NCBI GenBank assembly: GCA_028622995.1 | Contig: JAJQJQ010000084.1 | Location: 310,001 to 374,000, forward strand | Direction: 5' to 3' | Source: Panagrolaimus kolymaensis | Lineage: Eukaryota; Nematoda; Chromadorea; Rhabditida; Panagrolaimidae | DNA length: 64,000 nt | Shown: one piece after another, positions 44,217-56,113 of the stretch | Layout: every line of letters begins with the position of its first letter | Position numbering within the stretch: position 1 is the first letter of the stretch | Position numbers and translations under genes: made by a program | Notes under the pieces: model-generated | What the model was told of the DNA's origin: nothing | Databases searched by the model: none | Seen by the model: only the letters and a program-made list of their open reading frames with translations

Positions 44217-45637
44217 ATGGCAGAATTTAAAGTTCCATCTTTGGCAGAAGATTCGCCTCATCAAATTCATCCAACTTATAGTGGTGATTTCATTACTCCA
44301 AAGCGTGAAGTTTTTGCTATCTTTGATATGGCTAAATGGTATCGATCTGAGGTATGTTATTAGCTGTTTGGTGTATTCCTTTATTTACTCCTTCCATTTT
44401 TAGGCTTACGAAAACTATATGAACTTTCTTAGACGTATCAATGCAGCAGTCAGAGGTGTTCAAACAAATGATAATCATGTTTCTGTTAGTGAAAGAGTCA
44501 AAGCTGTGATTTCATTAATTGATGAACTTGAAGTTGGTTATTATCATTCTTTTTTTCTCGCTAATCATTTGTTTGGTTTTAGAGCTGGGTATCTGAATTT
44601 CCATTAGAAGATATGGCTGAACAAAGATTTGGTAATAAGACTTACCGAAAATGGTATCAAAGATTGCAAGAAGTATGTTCATTACTACCATCACTTGTAA
44701 TTTATTCATCGTTTACTTTTTCAGCGGACTGAAGATCTCATCGTCAAATTACTTCCAGAAGACAAGAAAGAAGCAAAGATCGAACTTTTACCATATCTTC
44801 TTGATTCGTTTGGTAATGCAACTCGTATTGATTATGGTTCTGGACATGAAGCTGCTTTTTTGTTCTTCATATATTGTTTATATTCCGTTGGCTCTTTGAT
44901 TGCTCCTGATGATGATCAAGCAGTGGTATTACGTCTTTTTGCTCGTTATCTTCGTTTTGTTCGCCTTCTTCAAACTCGATATCGTATGGAACCTGCTGGC
45001 TCTCGTGGTGTTCATGCTATAGATGATTTTCAATTTGTTCCATTCATCTTTGGAAGCTCTCAGCTGGTTGGCAACAAACAACGACTTATTCCTGATAGTT
45101 ACTTGAATCCTCAAACGGTGGAAATATATCAAAGAGATAACCTGTTCTTCGAAGCGATACAATCCATCAATGATGTATGTTACTTTACTTTCTTTTACCT
45201 TTGTATGTGATCCATTGTTTTTTAGACAAAATATGGACCTTTCTATGAACATTCAAATCAACTTTACAATATCAGTGCTGTACCACATTGGGACAAAGTC
45301 AATTCAGGAATGTTTAAAATGTACGAAGGCGAAGTAAGTATCTTTTTCTCTTTATCATCCATCATCTTTTAATTTCCGTTTCTTTTTTCAGTGTCTCAAA
45401 AAGTTTCCTGTTGCTCAACATTTCGTCTTTGGAAATATCTTTTCAATCAATCAACGCCAATGCTTTTTACAGAGGGATGCTGAAACTCGTGCTGCTTTAC
45501 AACATGAAAGAGAAGTTGAAGAACAAAAAGAAAAGACAGCTGCTGCAGCTCATGAATCACATCTAATTGACTCAATAATACCAATGGATCCTATCAAAGA
45601 AGATGAAACATCGATGGAAACAACAAATGCTGAATAA
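44217..45637 (+). CDS. ptpa: Serine/threonine phosphatase 2A activator (PTPA/PPP2R4)
   Basis: Six exons, 44217-44351, 44404-44532, 44583-44672, 44725-45174, 45226-45333, 45392-45637, join in frame to 385 aa. The protein is a full-length PTPA. Its ATP/PP2A interface motif DYGSGHE (154-160) matches the family GYGTGHE. VPFIFGSSQL, GPFYEHSNQLYNIS and VPHWDKVNSGMFKMY are also family blocks. PTPA is a peptidyl-prolyl-isomerase-like chaperone that loads metal into and activates the PP2A catalytic subunit in cytosol and nucleus. The C-terminal 60 residues after HFVFGNIF are a charged, Glu/Ala-rich extension. Codon use is less AT-extreme than neighbouring genes, as expected for a well-expressed gene. 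AATAAA overlaps the stop codon. git-1 follows on the same strand 295 bases later. Confidence 0.96.
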
Positions 45638-45900
45638 ATTTATTGTCATAATAGTATTATTAGTGTTGTTTTTGTATTTATAATGTATTGAATAGACTGT
45701 ATCATGAGTAAATATTAATTGTTATTATTATTTGTCTTTAACTTGTTTTTTGTGGAGTGTCTGTCGGTGAACTAAAAGACATGACTTTTACGTTTATGAC
45801 TAATTTGATAGAGTAAGCAATGATTGCTCTCTTAAACATACCTCTTTCCCCAATTATTGGTCCTCATTCTTTTTATCAATAATGTTTGATGAATTTTGTT

Positions 45901-45907
45901 GCTTTAG
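45901..45907 (+). promoter_or_regulatory. Likely trans-splice acceptor of git-1
   Basis: GCTTTAG ends 25 bases before the ATG at 45933 and 270 bases after the PTPA stop. This is compatible with spliced-leader addition to a downstream operon gene. Confidence 0.45.
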
Positions 45908-45932
45908 AATTATAACACCGCCAAGGAGGAAG

Positions 45933-48931
45933 ATGCCAGATTTTGATTATAGCCAGTTTGCATGCGCTGATTGTGGTGCATCTGATCCACCATGGGCTAT
46001 TATAAATCGCGGGGTTTTTGTTTGCACTGAATGCTGCTATGTTCATAGAAATTTAGGTGAGTAATGTGGAGTGATAGTTTTGGATTTTCAAAGGATTTCT
46101 AACTGCGAATGATGATTTACAGAATGCTTTTACTAATCCTCCATTTATAGGCAGACACATCAGTCATGTAAGATCACTAAAAAATGGCCAATGGAATACC
46201 TCCCAATTAGAACTCGTACAATTTCTTTATCGTGAAGGAGCAAATAATATTTGGGAGCATTCACTCCTTACTGAAGCTGCTACTGGCAAAGAAAAGGTTA
46301 AACGCAAACCAGTTTCTAAGTTTGTCTAACTTTTTTATATATGCATTTTTTTGTGATTGGTTTATTTATTTTTTTAAGCGATCCAGTAATTCCAAAGAAA
46401 GAAGCATTTATTAAATCCAAATATATTGATCTTGCATTTGTTTTAAAGCCTGCTGCATCTTCATCGGATTTTAACATCGATGATTTCAACAGGCAATTAT
46501 ATTCTTGCGTTCGAACTTCACATTGTGAAACAGTTTTGAGATTGCTTGCATGTGGAGCGGATCCAAATTATATTCATGAAGAAAATCATGGAAATTCTCC
46601 GATGCATGTCGCAGCAAAGGAATGTCAACCTTTGCAAGTGGAATTGCTTTATATTTATGGCGCAGATCCTGCGCGACCCAATGCCCTTGGACAAACTCCC
46701 TCACAACTTGCAAGGCAAGAAGGCAACGATGCTCTTGCAAATCGATTGATAGAATTGGAATTTGAAGTCACCGACAAATTATCTCATTTTTTAAGTGGTC
46801 GAAAACCTGATCACACTAAAGATGTTCATTTTGTTATTCCCGAAATTGCTGGACAACTTACAGAACCAATAAAAAAATATAAAATTCAATTACAGCGACT
46901 TAATGATTATGCGTTGGAGAGAATTATTCAAGATATTTATGATGAAATTGATCGTCGTATTGTTAATGATGAATGGGGCGCAGCTCCACCATATCATTTA
47001 GGCAATCATGAACATGTGGCAGCTTTTTTACCCGTGAGTTTGAGATCAGAAAATTTTTGATAGATATTTTTGTGTTACTGAAATAATTTTTTCTCTTAAA
47101 TTTTTTTAGCCCAATGAACGATTAACACCAACGAGAAATCAAATGAGACAAAAATTAGCTAAACTTGATTCCCATGGTTTTGCGCTGCTAATTATTGAAA
47201 TATTAAAAGAATGTCGACGGCGTTATTTTGGTTTGCCTTTGCCTCCAGAAGAATTAAATCAATCCTTTGGTCGAAGTTTATTGGATTCATCAGCTTTGAG
47301 CTTGGGTTTAGAAGCTGTAGCTCCAAGTCCAGATGATGAAAATCGAGATTATGATGAAGTTGCAGATTATATTAATCGTAAAAGTAGTGCTTCACAAGGA
47401 ACTAAGTAAGGCATTAATAATGAAAAAAATATGGAAGTTTTAGGGTTTAAAAATTATTTTTTATTGTAGCTTTCATTTTTGGATTTTTTTAGGAGATCAA
47501 GTGGCGCTCGAGTTGGTTCCCAAAATGGTGAAAATATTTTATCAACCAAGAAACACCAAAATAATGGTTCTTCCCCAGCAGTTTCATGGGATGATTATTT
47601 GGAATTAAAAGAAGATTTGCAAGAAGCTATGAGTCGTTTAGCTTTGATTACCCAATCTTCGACAGAACTAATAAAATCTCAGAGAATTCTTCAACGAAAT
47701 GTTGAACAATTAAAAGATCAAAATGATGAACTTAAGAGGGATTTAAAGCACATTCAAGACAATCACCAACAACAACAACACCAAAATCATTCGACGAGCG
47801 TTTTAAGCCGAAGGAATCCATCTCCCACTGGGCTTTTATCTCCATCAAGTCGAGAACCACCCCAAATTGGAGCAGTTATACTTCCAGCTGGAAATATTTT
47901 ACCTCGATCAGCAAGAAATTTAACAGGTGATTCGAGTGCAGATGAAATGTCATCCACAAGTTACGGTGGCGGTGGCGACAGAGGAGGTGGAGGAGGACAT
48001 ATTCAACGATCAATAAGTTCAGCAACCCCAGCTCAAATCACTGCAGCTGCATTAAGTCGATATGGAAGGCGACATGGAAGTTTATCATCGGCTTCAGGAC
48101 CACCAACAACAACGACAACAACGACATCAGCATTTCAACCACCAATGATGAAAAATGGTAGCAGCCATAGTGGCGGCATTAACATTGGAGGCGGCAATGG
48201 AGGAGGATTTCATCATCATCATCATCCATCATCATCAATAACTAGATTACCCATGGCTGGAATGGATCATCGAACTCGAAATGGCAGTGCTCCACCATTT
48301 GAAATTAATCCTATTCGAGATGGAATTACTTCGGATTCTAATCAAACTATTAATTCCACAAGTAATTTACGGGGAATGTTTAATGAAGAAGGTAATTGAG
48401 TTTTGGGTGGAAATTTTTTACTATATTGAAAAAGTTTTTTTTAGTTTTTCCTGATAATCTCATAATTGAAACTGAACTTTTAACTGGTGCCATTAAAGCC
48501 CTTTTATCCGATTTACAACAAGATGGAATTAATGCTAATGCTGCATTTCATTCAGATTCGGTAAGTTTGAAATTGAATGATATTTCTTTGAAAAAAGCAG
48601 ACGACAGAAAAACTGTAGCTTTTGAAGTCCTAAATTTTATTTTAAAAATATTCAGAAGTTTTCCAAAATCAAAAAAATAAGAAATATATATTATTTGTGT
48701 GTTTTGCAGATTAATCATCACATTCAACGAATAATTCGAGTGATTCCAAATTCGAATAGAATTGGAAACGTTGAAGATTGTGTTCGTAAAATGAAAGCAT
48801 CGATGCAAACTTTATCCATAAAATGCCGAGCCCGACCTTTACAATCCGCTGATGATACTTGTCATGCTGCTTATGATGTTGCTAAAGCAGCCAAGCAACT
48901 TTTGGTTAATGTTCATCAACTTGATGGATAA
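45933..48931 (+). CDS. git-1: GIT-family ArfGAP / PIX-binding scaffold
   Basis: Seven exons, 45933-46056, 46151-46319, 46379-47033, 47110-47405, 47493-48391, 48445-48560, 48710-48931, join in frame to 826 aa. Domains in order: ArfGAP with zinc ligands C11, C14, C31, C34 and the catalytic Arg in HRNLG (R39); ankyrin repeats (about 130-220); Spa2 homology domain ([12 protein letters not shown]...FALLIIEIL) and DYDEVADYI; a coiled coil starting DYLELKEDL; a Gly/His/Ser-rich linker; and the C-terminal paxillin-binding FAT-like domain ending [16 protein letters not shown] proteins bind PIX and PAK at adhesions and guide cell migration in C. elegans. The exon 2 donor (46320) was chosen because only it restores frame and the conserved segment leading into AFIKSKY. 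AATAAA overlaps the stop. Confidence 0.95.
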
Positions 48932-49596
48932 TAAATAATCCAACCATCGAACAATAATAATAATATTAAAATTTTTATTTTTTTTTCTCAAATATTTAAA
49001 ATTCAGTTTATTTTTGTTATTTTTATGCTCAAAATTTTTTTATATTTTTAAAAGTTATTATTAATCTTAAAGAAAAAGTTTATAACGGCCATGTTGTGGT
49101 GGGTTTTCGGTAGCTTTTTTTCCAAAGATATTGTAATATCTCTCCAAAATAAGTTTCTTTTACCAAAGTTTGAAAAAGTTATTTTTTATCCCAAAAAAAA
49201 AAAGTTTATATTATTTTTATTTTTTGCTCAACAGTTTTTTTGTTTCATATTATTTTAAGGGTGCTTTTGTTATTCTTATTTTGTTAAAATCCATTTATCC
49301 TCTTATTAATTTTTCTCATGCAAACGCACGCAGTTTTTGCAAGCTCAAAACAAAAAGCAAATAATATTTTCTATGCCTTTTATTTTTTTGTTTGTTAAAG
49401 AAAGCAATAAATATTTTTTTTATCCAAAACAAAGCTTTGAAAACAATCATTTTATTATGAAAAAATTTACCAGCCTTTTTATGAATTTATAAAACAAATA
49501 AATAAATTTACAAAGTTAGTTAATTATAGTTTACCCATAAATAAATAAATACATACAGTAGAATCAAAGCTCTGGGATTATTAAAAAAAAATTATT
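48932..49596. other. Convergent intergenic spacer, no gene seen
   Basis: AT-rich DNA between the 3' ends of git-1 and the minus-strand poly-Gln gene. No coding signal. Confidence 0.5.
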
Positions 49597-49974
49597 TCAA
49601 GTTGAAGTAAAAGAAGAATCCAAACCCGAATCATTATCAGAAGAATTATTTTCATTCATTAAATTTTCTTGAATTTTTTCATCGGCTGCTATTATTGGTC
49701 CATCATCAACTGCAGCAACAATGGAATATTCAGAAGAATTAAATAAATTTTCTGTTAAAATATAATAATTTAAAGCTCGATTATTAAAATATTGAATTTT
49801 GACTAATAATTCTTCCAATAAATATTTATCTGAAATATTTGAATGTTGCGAAGTTAAATGGGGATGGTGAAGCTGCTGCTGTTGTTGTTGCTGTTGTTGG
49901 AATGGCTGAGATTGAGATGATGTTGAAGGTTTTGGGGTTTCAGTGTTATCTTCGATTGAAGTTGAAGCTGCCAT
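49597..49974 (-). CDS. Small poly-Gln / Ser-Asn-rich protein (125 aa)
   Basis: A single exon encodes 125 aa. The ATG opens MAASTSIEDN, then a Ser/Thr/Pro-rich start and a poly-Gln run (about 26-34) followed by His. A helical, Leu-rich segment (KYLLEELLVKIQYFNNRAL, about 50-68) is the most conserved-looking part. The C-terminus is acidic and Ser/Asn-rich. No signal peptide or recognisable domain is present. It may be a nuclear or cytoplasmic regulator, but I assign no function. A GC-rich structured island lies 27 bases upstream of its ATG and could be part of its 5' UTR or a separate RNA gene. Confidence 0.6.
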   Translation of the reverse strand: MAASTSIEDNTETPKPSTSSQSQPFQQQQQQQQQLHHPHLTSQHSNISDKYLLEELLVKIQYFNNRALNYYILTENLFNSSEYSIVAAVDDGPIIAADEKIQENLMNENNSSDNDSGLDSSFTST

Positions 49975-50000
49975 AAATAATAAAGGTAAAAAGGTAAAAT

Positions 50001-50108
50001 TCCCCCGTGTCAGACTATTCAGTCGCGGGTTCCCCTTGCTGTAGTGGTCCAGCTGGGATGGTTTAGACTAGGATCCTGAGTCCAAAGACCCGTTACAAGC
50101 GCAACATC
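50001..50108. ncRNA. GC-rich structured island, possible ncRNA gene
   Basis: About 108 bases are close to 55% GC while both flanks are below 30%. The sequence holds several potential hairpins: GCTG at 50038 with CAGC at 50050; GGTTTAGACT at 50060-50069 with AGTCCAAAGACC at 50079-50090 (one bulge and mismatch); and CCCGCGACTGAATAGTC on the minus strand. It lacks a complete tRNA cloverleaf, the spliced-leader sequence and an Sm-site context that I recognise. On the plus strand TGGTCCAGCTGG resembles a Pol III A box, but no B box follows at tRNA spacing. It could be an unassigned small RNA, a tRNA-derived element or a 5' UTR. The strand is undecided. Confidence 0.35.
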
Positions 50109-50763
50109 AGCAATAAATTAAAAATAAGTGTAATTAATTGATTTATTTTTTCTATCAAATAATTTTCTTGTTTTTTTGATATATCAAATAATCATGAAAT
50201 GGGAGGAGAAAAACAAGAAATAAAAAAAGCAAGCGATTGATAGATATAAATTTAATGCTAGTCTCTGTTTTTGAGAAGTGTGTTTCTTTATACATAAACA
50301 ACACGATGGATGACGACGACGACGACGAATATCGTCGTCTGATAAACTTTTCAACCACGAAGACACGAATGCACTTTTGGGGAAAAATTAGAGAAGAGAG
50401 TGTTCAACTGCTGCTGCGTCTCGTTTGTTGTCGTTGTATTCTCGCCATTTCCACAAACAACTACTAACCAACTAACTAACCATGTTCACATTTTTCATTG
50501 CTGCTATTAGTTAGTCGCTCCTCGTTTCATATCGCTATGCAACAACAAACACGAAACAAAAGCAACACAAAAACCTGTTTACTTTTTTCTTAAACACACG
50601 CACACACATAAAAAAACATTTAAAAAAAGTAATCGAGTTTATGTATGTAATCTAATCCGAGAAAGAGAGATATTTTAAGGCTAAATGCAATTTATTTATT
50701 TCATTCTAAATACATACAAATAAAATCAATGCAAAGAAATAAGTATAAAAACATAAAATTGAA
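50109..50763. other. Spacer with trinucleotide repeats, no gene seen
   Basis: It contains a GAC repeat near 50308-50325 that runs into a short perfect palindrome (GACGACGAATATCGTCGTC) and an AC-repeat near 50595-50606. No gene is supported. Confidence 0.45.
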
Positions 50764-52460
50764 TTAAATTAACATATTCTTTGATTTCTTCTTTCCACGT
50801 TTTTGACCACTACTTTTGACATTTGTTGATGCAGTTGATGATTGAGTTGGAGGTGTTGAAGCTGTTGTAACGGTTGAAGTGGATGTTGCAGCAGTTGTAG
50901 TTGATGCTTCTCCAGTTGAAGATGATGTTGCTGCAGTTGTTGAGGATGTACTTTCACGACCTGGAATTTGATGTTCAAAGAAGAGACCTATAAAAAGAAA
51001 AATTTAGATAGAAAACATAGGAAAAATAAGGCAGAGGAAATTCAAATATAAGTAGCATCAATTAGTAAAGCTAACAGAAGCAGTAAGTATGATACTTATT
51101 TAGTGCATAAAGTTATGAACATCTTTTTTGGGCTACAGTAGCTCTTCATTCACCTTTCAAACCAAAATCATACCTTTAATTACTGTAGGTTTAAATTCAT
51201 CATGTGATTTGTTGTTTTCTCCAACACGAATTGATTCAACATCAACTTTTTCAATCATAGATGGAGGAAGTTCAAGTCGAGTACCAGGAGAAGAAGCAAC
51301 AACATCAGTTGGTGGAGATTTCAATGGACCAGTAACAGGAAAATCTTCATAAAGTGGTTCACCTTTTGGAAGTGCAGTTGCTAGCGGTGCTGGATCATCA
51401 GATGAAGTAGGAGTTTGAGGAACATCAGGTTTCTTTGCATCTTTGGCTTCTTGAGATAAACGAACTTTTTGTGCATCTAAGGCTTGACGATCAGCATCTT
51501 CGGCTTCTTTAGCAATTCTTAAAGCATATTGAAACATGTTATCATAGTGCTAAAAAAATAAGCGATGAGTGAAAAAAGGTAAAGACAATCATGAAATAAC
51601 TTTAGGAATGAAACATACAGCATCACGAGTAGCTTTGAAAGCAGATTTTTCAGAGGCGGAACGTTCAATAGGGTTGCAATCATCAGAAATCTTTACAACA
51701 GGACCAGGAGTTGGAGGATCAGGCTGAAAACGAATAGCATTAACAAAAGTGACAGAAAACTAATGAATACCGCTAAAGAAACGCATACGAATATTGAAAC
51801 TTTAGCGACTATAAAAATCCCCTACTATCAAAAGACTACCTTCACAAGCTTAAAATGTAACTATATAACTAATTAATGTAACAACAATCAAAAAATATCA
51901 AAGTTTCTTTCCAATTTTAGCTATCAACATAGTCGTAAAGTAAAACATACCATAAATAGATGTCCATGAGTTCTTGCACGAGGTTGATAAGTTTCAAGGA
52001 TATTAACTTCATCAAAGAACGCACGCTTTTGACGAGTTAAAGCAAACGAATGAATCCGAATCCACTGAAAATGAAAACAATGTATAACAAAAAGAGAAGA
52101 AAACAAACATACTTCTAAAGTAAAATATGCAGTAAACATATTGAAAATTACAGCCACGTAATAAACCATGTTTGATTGAGATACATCAGCAAGTAAACTT
52201 TGACATACCAAGAGAGATAAACCTTGTGAAATCAAAACAACCAAAGCAACCATAAATCGAACATGAGCAGAAATAGGTGGACGAATTTGAGCTGATGATG
52301 CTGTTGCTAACGAATCATAGCTTTCAGTTGTTTGAGTTCCATTCATTTCAGATAAATTTGTATTCGCCATCGATGGTTGAGCTGATGGAATTGTTTGTTC
52401 ACCAGGTGAAGATGGAGTTCCAGATATTGCTGTTTTTGGTGTTGTTGATGAAGATGCCAT
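50764..52460 (-). CDS. Predicted two-span membrane protein with Thr/Ser-rich basic tail (388 aa)
   Basis: Five exons in transcription order: 52460-52113, 52064-51951, 51723-51619, 51549-51174, 50987-50764, all in frame. A Ser/Thr/Pro-rich N-terminus (1-65) lacks a signal peptide. Two hydrophobic spans (about 69-90 and 99-115) are followed by a conserved-looking WIRIHSFALTRQKRAFFDEV and QPRARTHGHLF. A helical, Ala/Lys/Glu-rich region (about 192-225) and a proline-rich acidic stretch with LYEDFP lead to a Thr/Ala/Ser-rich tail ending in a Lys/Arg cluster (QKRGKKKSKN). I do not recognise the family. Clean splice phases and moderate codon bias show it is a real gene. Confidence 0.85.
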
Positions 52461-54878
52461 AATTATTTCTTTTCTTCCTTCAGAAAATTGACGATGAACG
52501 AGAGCGCAAATAAGCGAGCGACTGACACTGAAACAAAACAAACAAAACTTTGAAAGACAGAAAAGTGAATGAATGAATGAAATTTTTAATGAAACGAATG
52601 GGAAAGAAGTTTCTCGAATATGCGAATTATCGTTGCAAGAGATGGCTTTTTTGATTGAATTGCTTTTTTTGTTGTTTTCCTTGCATTATCATCATCGAAT
52701 AAATTTTACATGTATTTTTTTAAAGGTTCAAAACAAAGCTTTAATGTGTTCAAGGAAATTTTTTTTTGTTGCAACTTACAGTATTCTCAGATTCTTTAAG
52801 CTATTTTTGATTATGTGTTTCTTCCAAAATGCATTATTTTTTTTTGTCAAATTGCATTTATTGTATTTACTTTTTTGAACACTTGGATTGCTATTTTTTG
52901 ATGACAATTATAACAAGAAGATAACCAATTTAATTTTCTTTCTTTTTTTGCAATGCAAAATCAAAGTCAAAATGAAATTACTAAAAAAGCACAAAAGCAG
53001 CTAGCTACCTCTGTTGTTTTTGTTGAAAATTTGGTTTCTCAACGTAATAAGTTTATTTTTCCAATTTCTCAAGCTTTGGTGCTAAAAGTCAATGAGGTTA
53101 AAGCTTTAAAAAACTATTTTTTCTTCACGGCAAATAAATGTTCAATTATTAGTGACTGATTACCTAAAAACGATGTGTTGATAAAAATAAATAAATAAGC
53201 TGAATATGTTTTTCTTGAACTCAATGAAGAAAAAAGATTTTTGGTATATTTTTAGTGGACCAAAATTTCGAAAGTAAAAAAAAAACACAATTAATTTTTA
53301 TGTTAGTGTTTTTTATTTTATTCTTTTTTGGTAAATAAAGTTAAAAATCATCAAAAAATAATAAAAGGAAACATAAAAATATTTTTTTTATTTTTAAATA
53401 AAAAGTTTGTTGTTGAAAACCAAAAAAGCAAAGCATCAAAGCAGAACATGATTTCAAGTGCAAAAACAGAATTAAGAGTTTGGAGATTAAAAAGTCATTA
53501 ATAAATTTATTTTGTTTTTTTTACGTTTATTAAATCTTTTTTTTTTCGGCTATGTCCATTTAAGGAGATCAAAAAACTGTGTGGTTTTTCAGTTTCTTTA
53601 AAAAAAGAATATAAAAGTGAACGACTTTTTTGTGGCTTTGCTTTATTTGTTTGTGGATACATTTTTTCTTTTTCAAACTTTCAAAGACACAAAAATTCAA
53701 ACAAAAAAAGCAGGAGAATATATTTCTTGGTAAAGTAGCTGCTGACGAGGAAGTTTAATATTGTTATTGTTGGATTTATTTTTTATTGAATGAACAAAAA
53801 ATATATACATAAAAAGAAAATCATTGAAGTTGAAGAATTTTATTAATTAAATTAATTTTTTGATATTATTAATTTTCTGTGGCAAGCATACATACCTTTT
53901 GTTGAATTTCGATTTGGATGTTAATAGTTTTTTTTGGTTCAGCAAACATTATTATTTTTTTGTAGCTGAATTAAAAGATTTTTGGCCGTAACAAAAAGAT
54001 TCTACGGTCAGTTTTTTAACGGAAGTAGAATTTTATTATTTTATGATTAATTAAAAAAATTGTTGGCAACCGATTTTTGGAACAAATAAGAACTTTCTGA
54101 ACTTTCCAAATAACTCAAAAGCCACTTTTCAAGCTTTGAACATACATATTTTTTTATTTTTTTTAAGCTTCGTCACTAAATACATTCAATTAATTTTTAT
54201 TATATTAGTTTGGGATTCATTCACAAATCTTTACATTTTCCTCGAGATTTAACTTATCAAAACTCGTCAGACGGCGACAACCTTGCAACTCACCACGCTG
54301 CTGCATTTTTTTTTATTATTCAAACATCAGGTTTTTACATTTCTGTAACCTGCTGCTGCATCTGCACTATTATTTTTCTTAAAACTAGTATGACTTCGAC
54401 TAACTAATAAAAATCTGTCCAAACAGTTATTTTTATTAAATTATTCGACATAAATATTTCATATGCTGACAAAAAAATTATTTCAAAAAAACTACTAAAA
54501 TTATTTACTAAAATTAAATTATTTATTCAAGACACGAGTGAAAACGAAAGAGGCAAGCAAGGTGATTAATAATTAAATTGTTTAACGACATAATATTTAT
54601 TATTCGATTGGATAGGATTTTTTACACCTGTAAAAATATTTTGCAATTGAAAAGTCAAAACTAAAAAAGTGGTTGTTACTTTATAAATATTTTTATATTT
54701 TTATTCCAAATAAAAACGCGTATTTTTTGTTTTGGAATTATTATTACTTGGGGCTCCGAGACTCTAAAGTTTTTTATTTGTTGCAGTTTATTCTCTTCGA
54801 GACACAGCTTTTAAAAAGATACTATATTTTTGCTTCAAGAACCACATTTCCCAAAAATATTGTAGCAGTTTATTAAAT
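52461..54878. other. Intergenic region, no well-supported gene
   Basis: AT-rich. It includes a GAAT tandem run near 52566-52582 just upstream of the membrane-protein gene. The one frame that looks somewhat protein-like (52953-53159) is listed separately. The rest consists of T-rich and A-rich runs. Confidence 0.45.
52953..53159 (+). CDS. Possible small protein (68 aa)
   Basis: An ATG opens 68 codons with a Gln/Asn/Lys-rich start and a mixed-composition Val/Leu/Lys middle (LATSVVFVENLVSQRNKFIF). Composition is more protein-like than nearby chance frames. AATAAA motifs follow within 40 bases of the stop. There is no signal peptide, domain, intron or recognisable promoter. Confidence 0.25.
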   Translation: MQNQSQNEITKKAQKQLATSVVFVENLVSQRNKFIFPISQALVLKVNEVKALKNYFFFTANKCSIISD

Positions 54879-55991
54879 ATGTTTCTCAAATATTTTACTA
54901 ATCCCAATAGCTTAAATTATAACATGTCAGAAATCTTTGATCAAGGAATAACAAAATTTTTAATTCCAACGATGCATTATACTTCAATAATTACCATATT
55001 TTTTAGTTTAATATTAATTATAATAATAATATTTAAAACTCCAAAACAAATGAAATTTTTTAAAACTTATTTACTTCCATATGTTTTTAATACTTTGCTA
55101 TTGGAAATTGTGATGTTACTTTTTAAACCTTTATTGTTGCATCCATTTTTTGCTCTCGTGTCCTTAGAAATGCCTGAAACGGGGTCACCCAAAGTGTTAT
55201 TGATTTTATTTATATTTATGGCATATTTTGCTATGGCTTTAATTGATTGCATTGCAGGAATGGCAGCTGAAAGATATTTTGCTTTAACCGATTTAAATTC
55301 CAATCATTCACGGAAACCATTTATAATTTTTTCTGTTTTGTCGCTTTCGAGTTTATGTTTTTTGATTTTAAGTGTAATTTTAATTTGTTTTGATTCCATT
55401 CGACACGCTTTTATTATGCCTTCAACTGAAGCAAATATATTTTTAAATTTGCATTTAAAAAATTTTAATCAAATTTATGCAATTAAATCCATTTTAGTTT
55501 TTCGAACTGATATTTCTCTCTCTAATTTTACGATAGGTTTCACACTTTTTGTTTTATTTGTTTTTTCAAGATATTTCATTGCTTTAATTTTCTTTGTTTT
55601 GTGCGCAATTAAATCTCATAGTTCTATGATTGGAATGTCGAGAACTTTACGAAAGCATAATTCCATGCTTCTTCGATGCACGTATGCCCAATTTGGAGGA
55701 TTTTGCATTTTCGCTGGATTTCCGGCAATTGTGATAGTCTTAATTTATTATTTTTACTCAGAACCAAGCAAAATTATTTATCTTTGTTTTGCACTTATGA
55801 ATACTTTCGGTTTATTTGATATTTTAATTACCGTAATTTGTATTAAACCATATCGAAATTTCTTTCTTGATTTGATTCATTTGGATTTTAATTGTTCTAA
55901 AGTTTCACCCCAAAGAAAATATGGACGTCAGCCTTCAATAAATGTAATAAATATTATTAATCGAAGAATGACTCTTAAAAATCCATACTAA
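54879..55991 (+). CDS. SRH/STR-superfamily chemoreceptor (seven-transmembrane GPCR), intronless
   Basis: A single exon encodes up to 370 aa; a second in-frame ATG at 54924 is an equally possible start. Seven hydrophobic spans are visible. Family marks of the nematode Srh/Str group are present: FKTPKQMKFFKTYLLPY after the first span, AERYFAL after the third, MSRTLRKHNSMLLRCTYAQ before the sixth, and ICIKPYRNFFL after the seventh, matching the PYR end motif. These receptors act in ciliated sensory neurons to detect odours or soluble cues. Lack of introns is unusual for this family. The family-level call is firm, but choosing srh over the related sri or str would need alignment. Confidence 0.88.
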   Translation: MFLKYFTNPNSLNYNMSEIFDQGITKFLIPTMHYTSIITIFFSLILIIIIIFKTPKQMKFFKTYLLPYVFNTLLLEIVMLLFKPLLLHPFFALVSLEMPETGSPKVLLILFIFMAYFAMALIDCIAGMAAERYFALTDLNSNHSRKPFIIFSVLSLSSLCFLILSVILICFDSIRHAFIMPSTEANIFLNLHLKNFNQIYAIKSILVFRTDISLSNFTIGFTLFVLFVFSRYFIALIFFVLCAIKSHSSMIGMSRTLRKHNSMLLRCTYAQFGGFCIFAGFPAIVIVLIYYFYSEPSKIIYLCFALMNTFGLFDILITVICIKPYRNFFLDLIHLDFNCSKVSPQRKYGRQPSINVINIINRRMTLKNPY

Positions 55992-56113
55992 ATTTTTTTT
56001 TAAAAATGCGTATTCTTTGTTTTTTTGATTTCTAAATTTGTATGTATTTGTTTTTTTTTTATTAACTAAATTTATATTTCTAAAAAATAAACGAATAAAA
56101 AAATAACGGAAAA

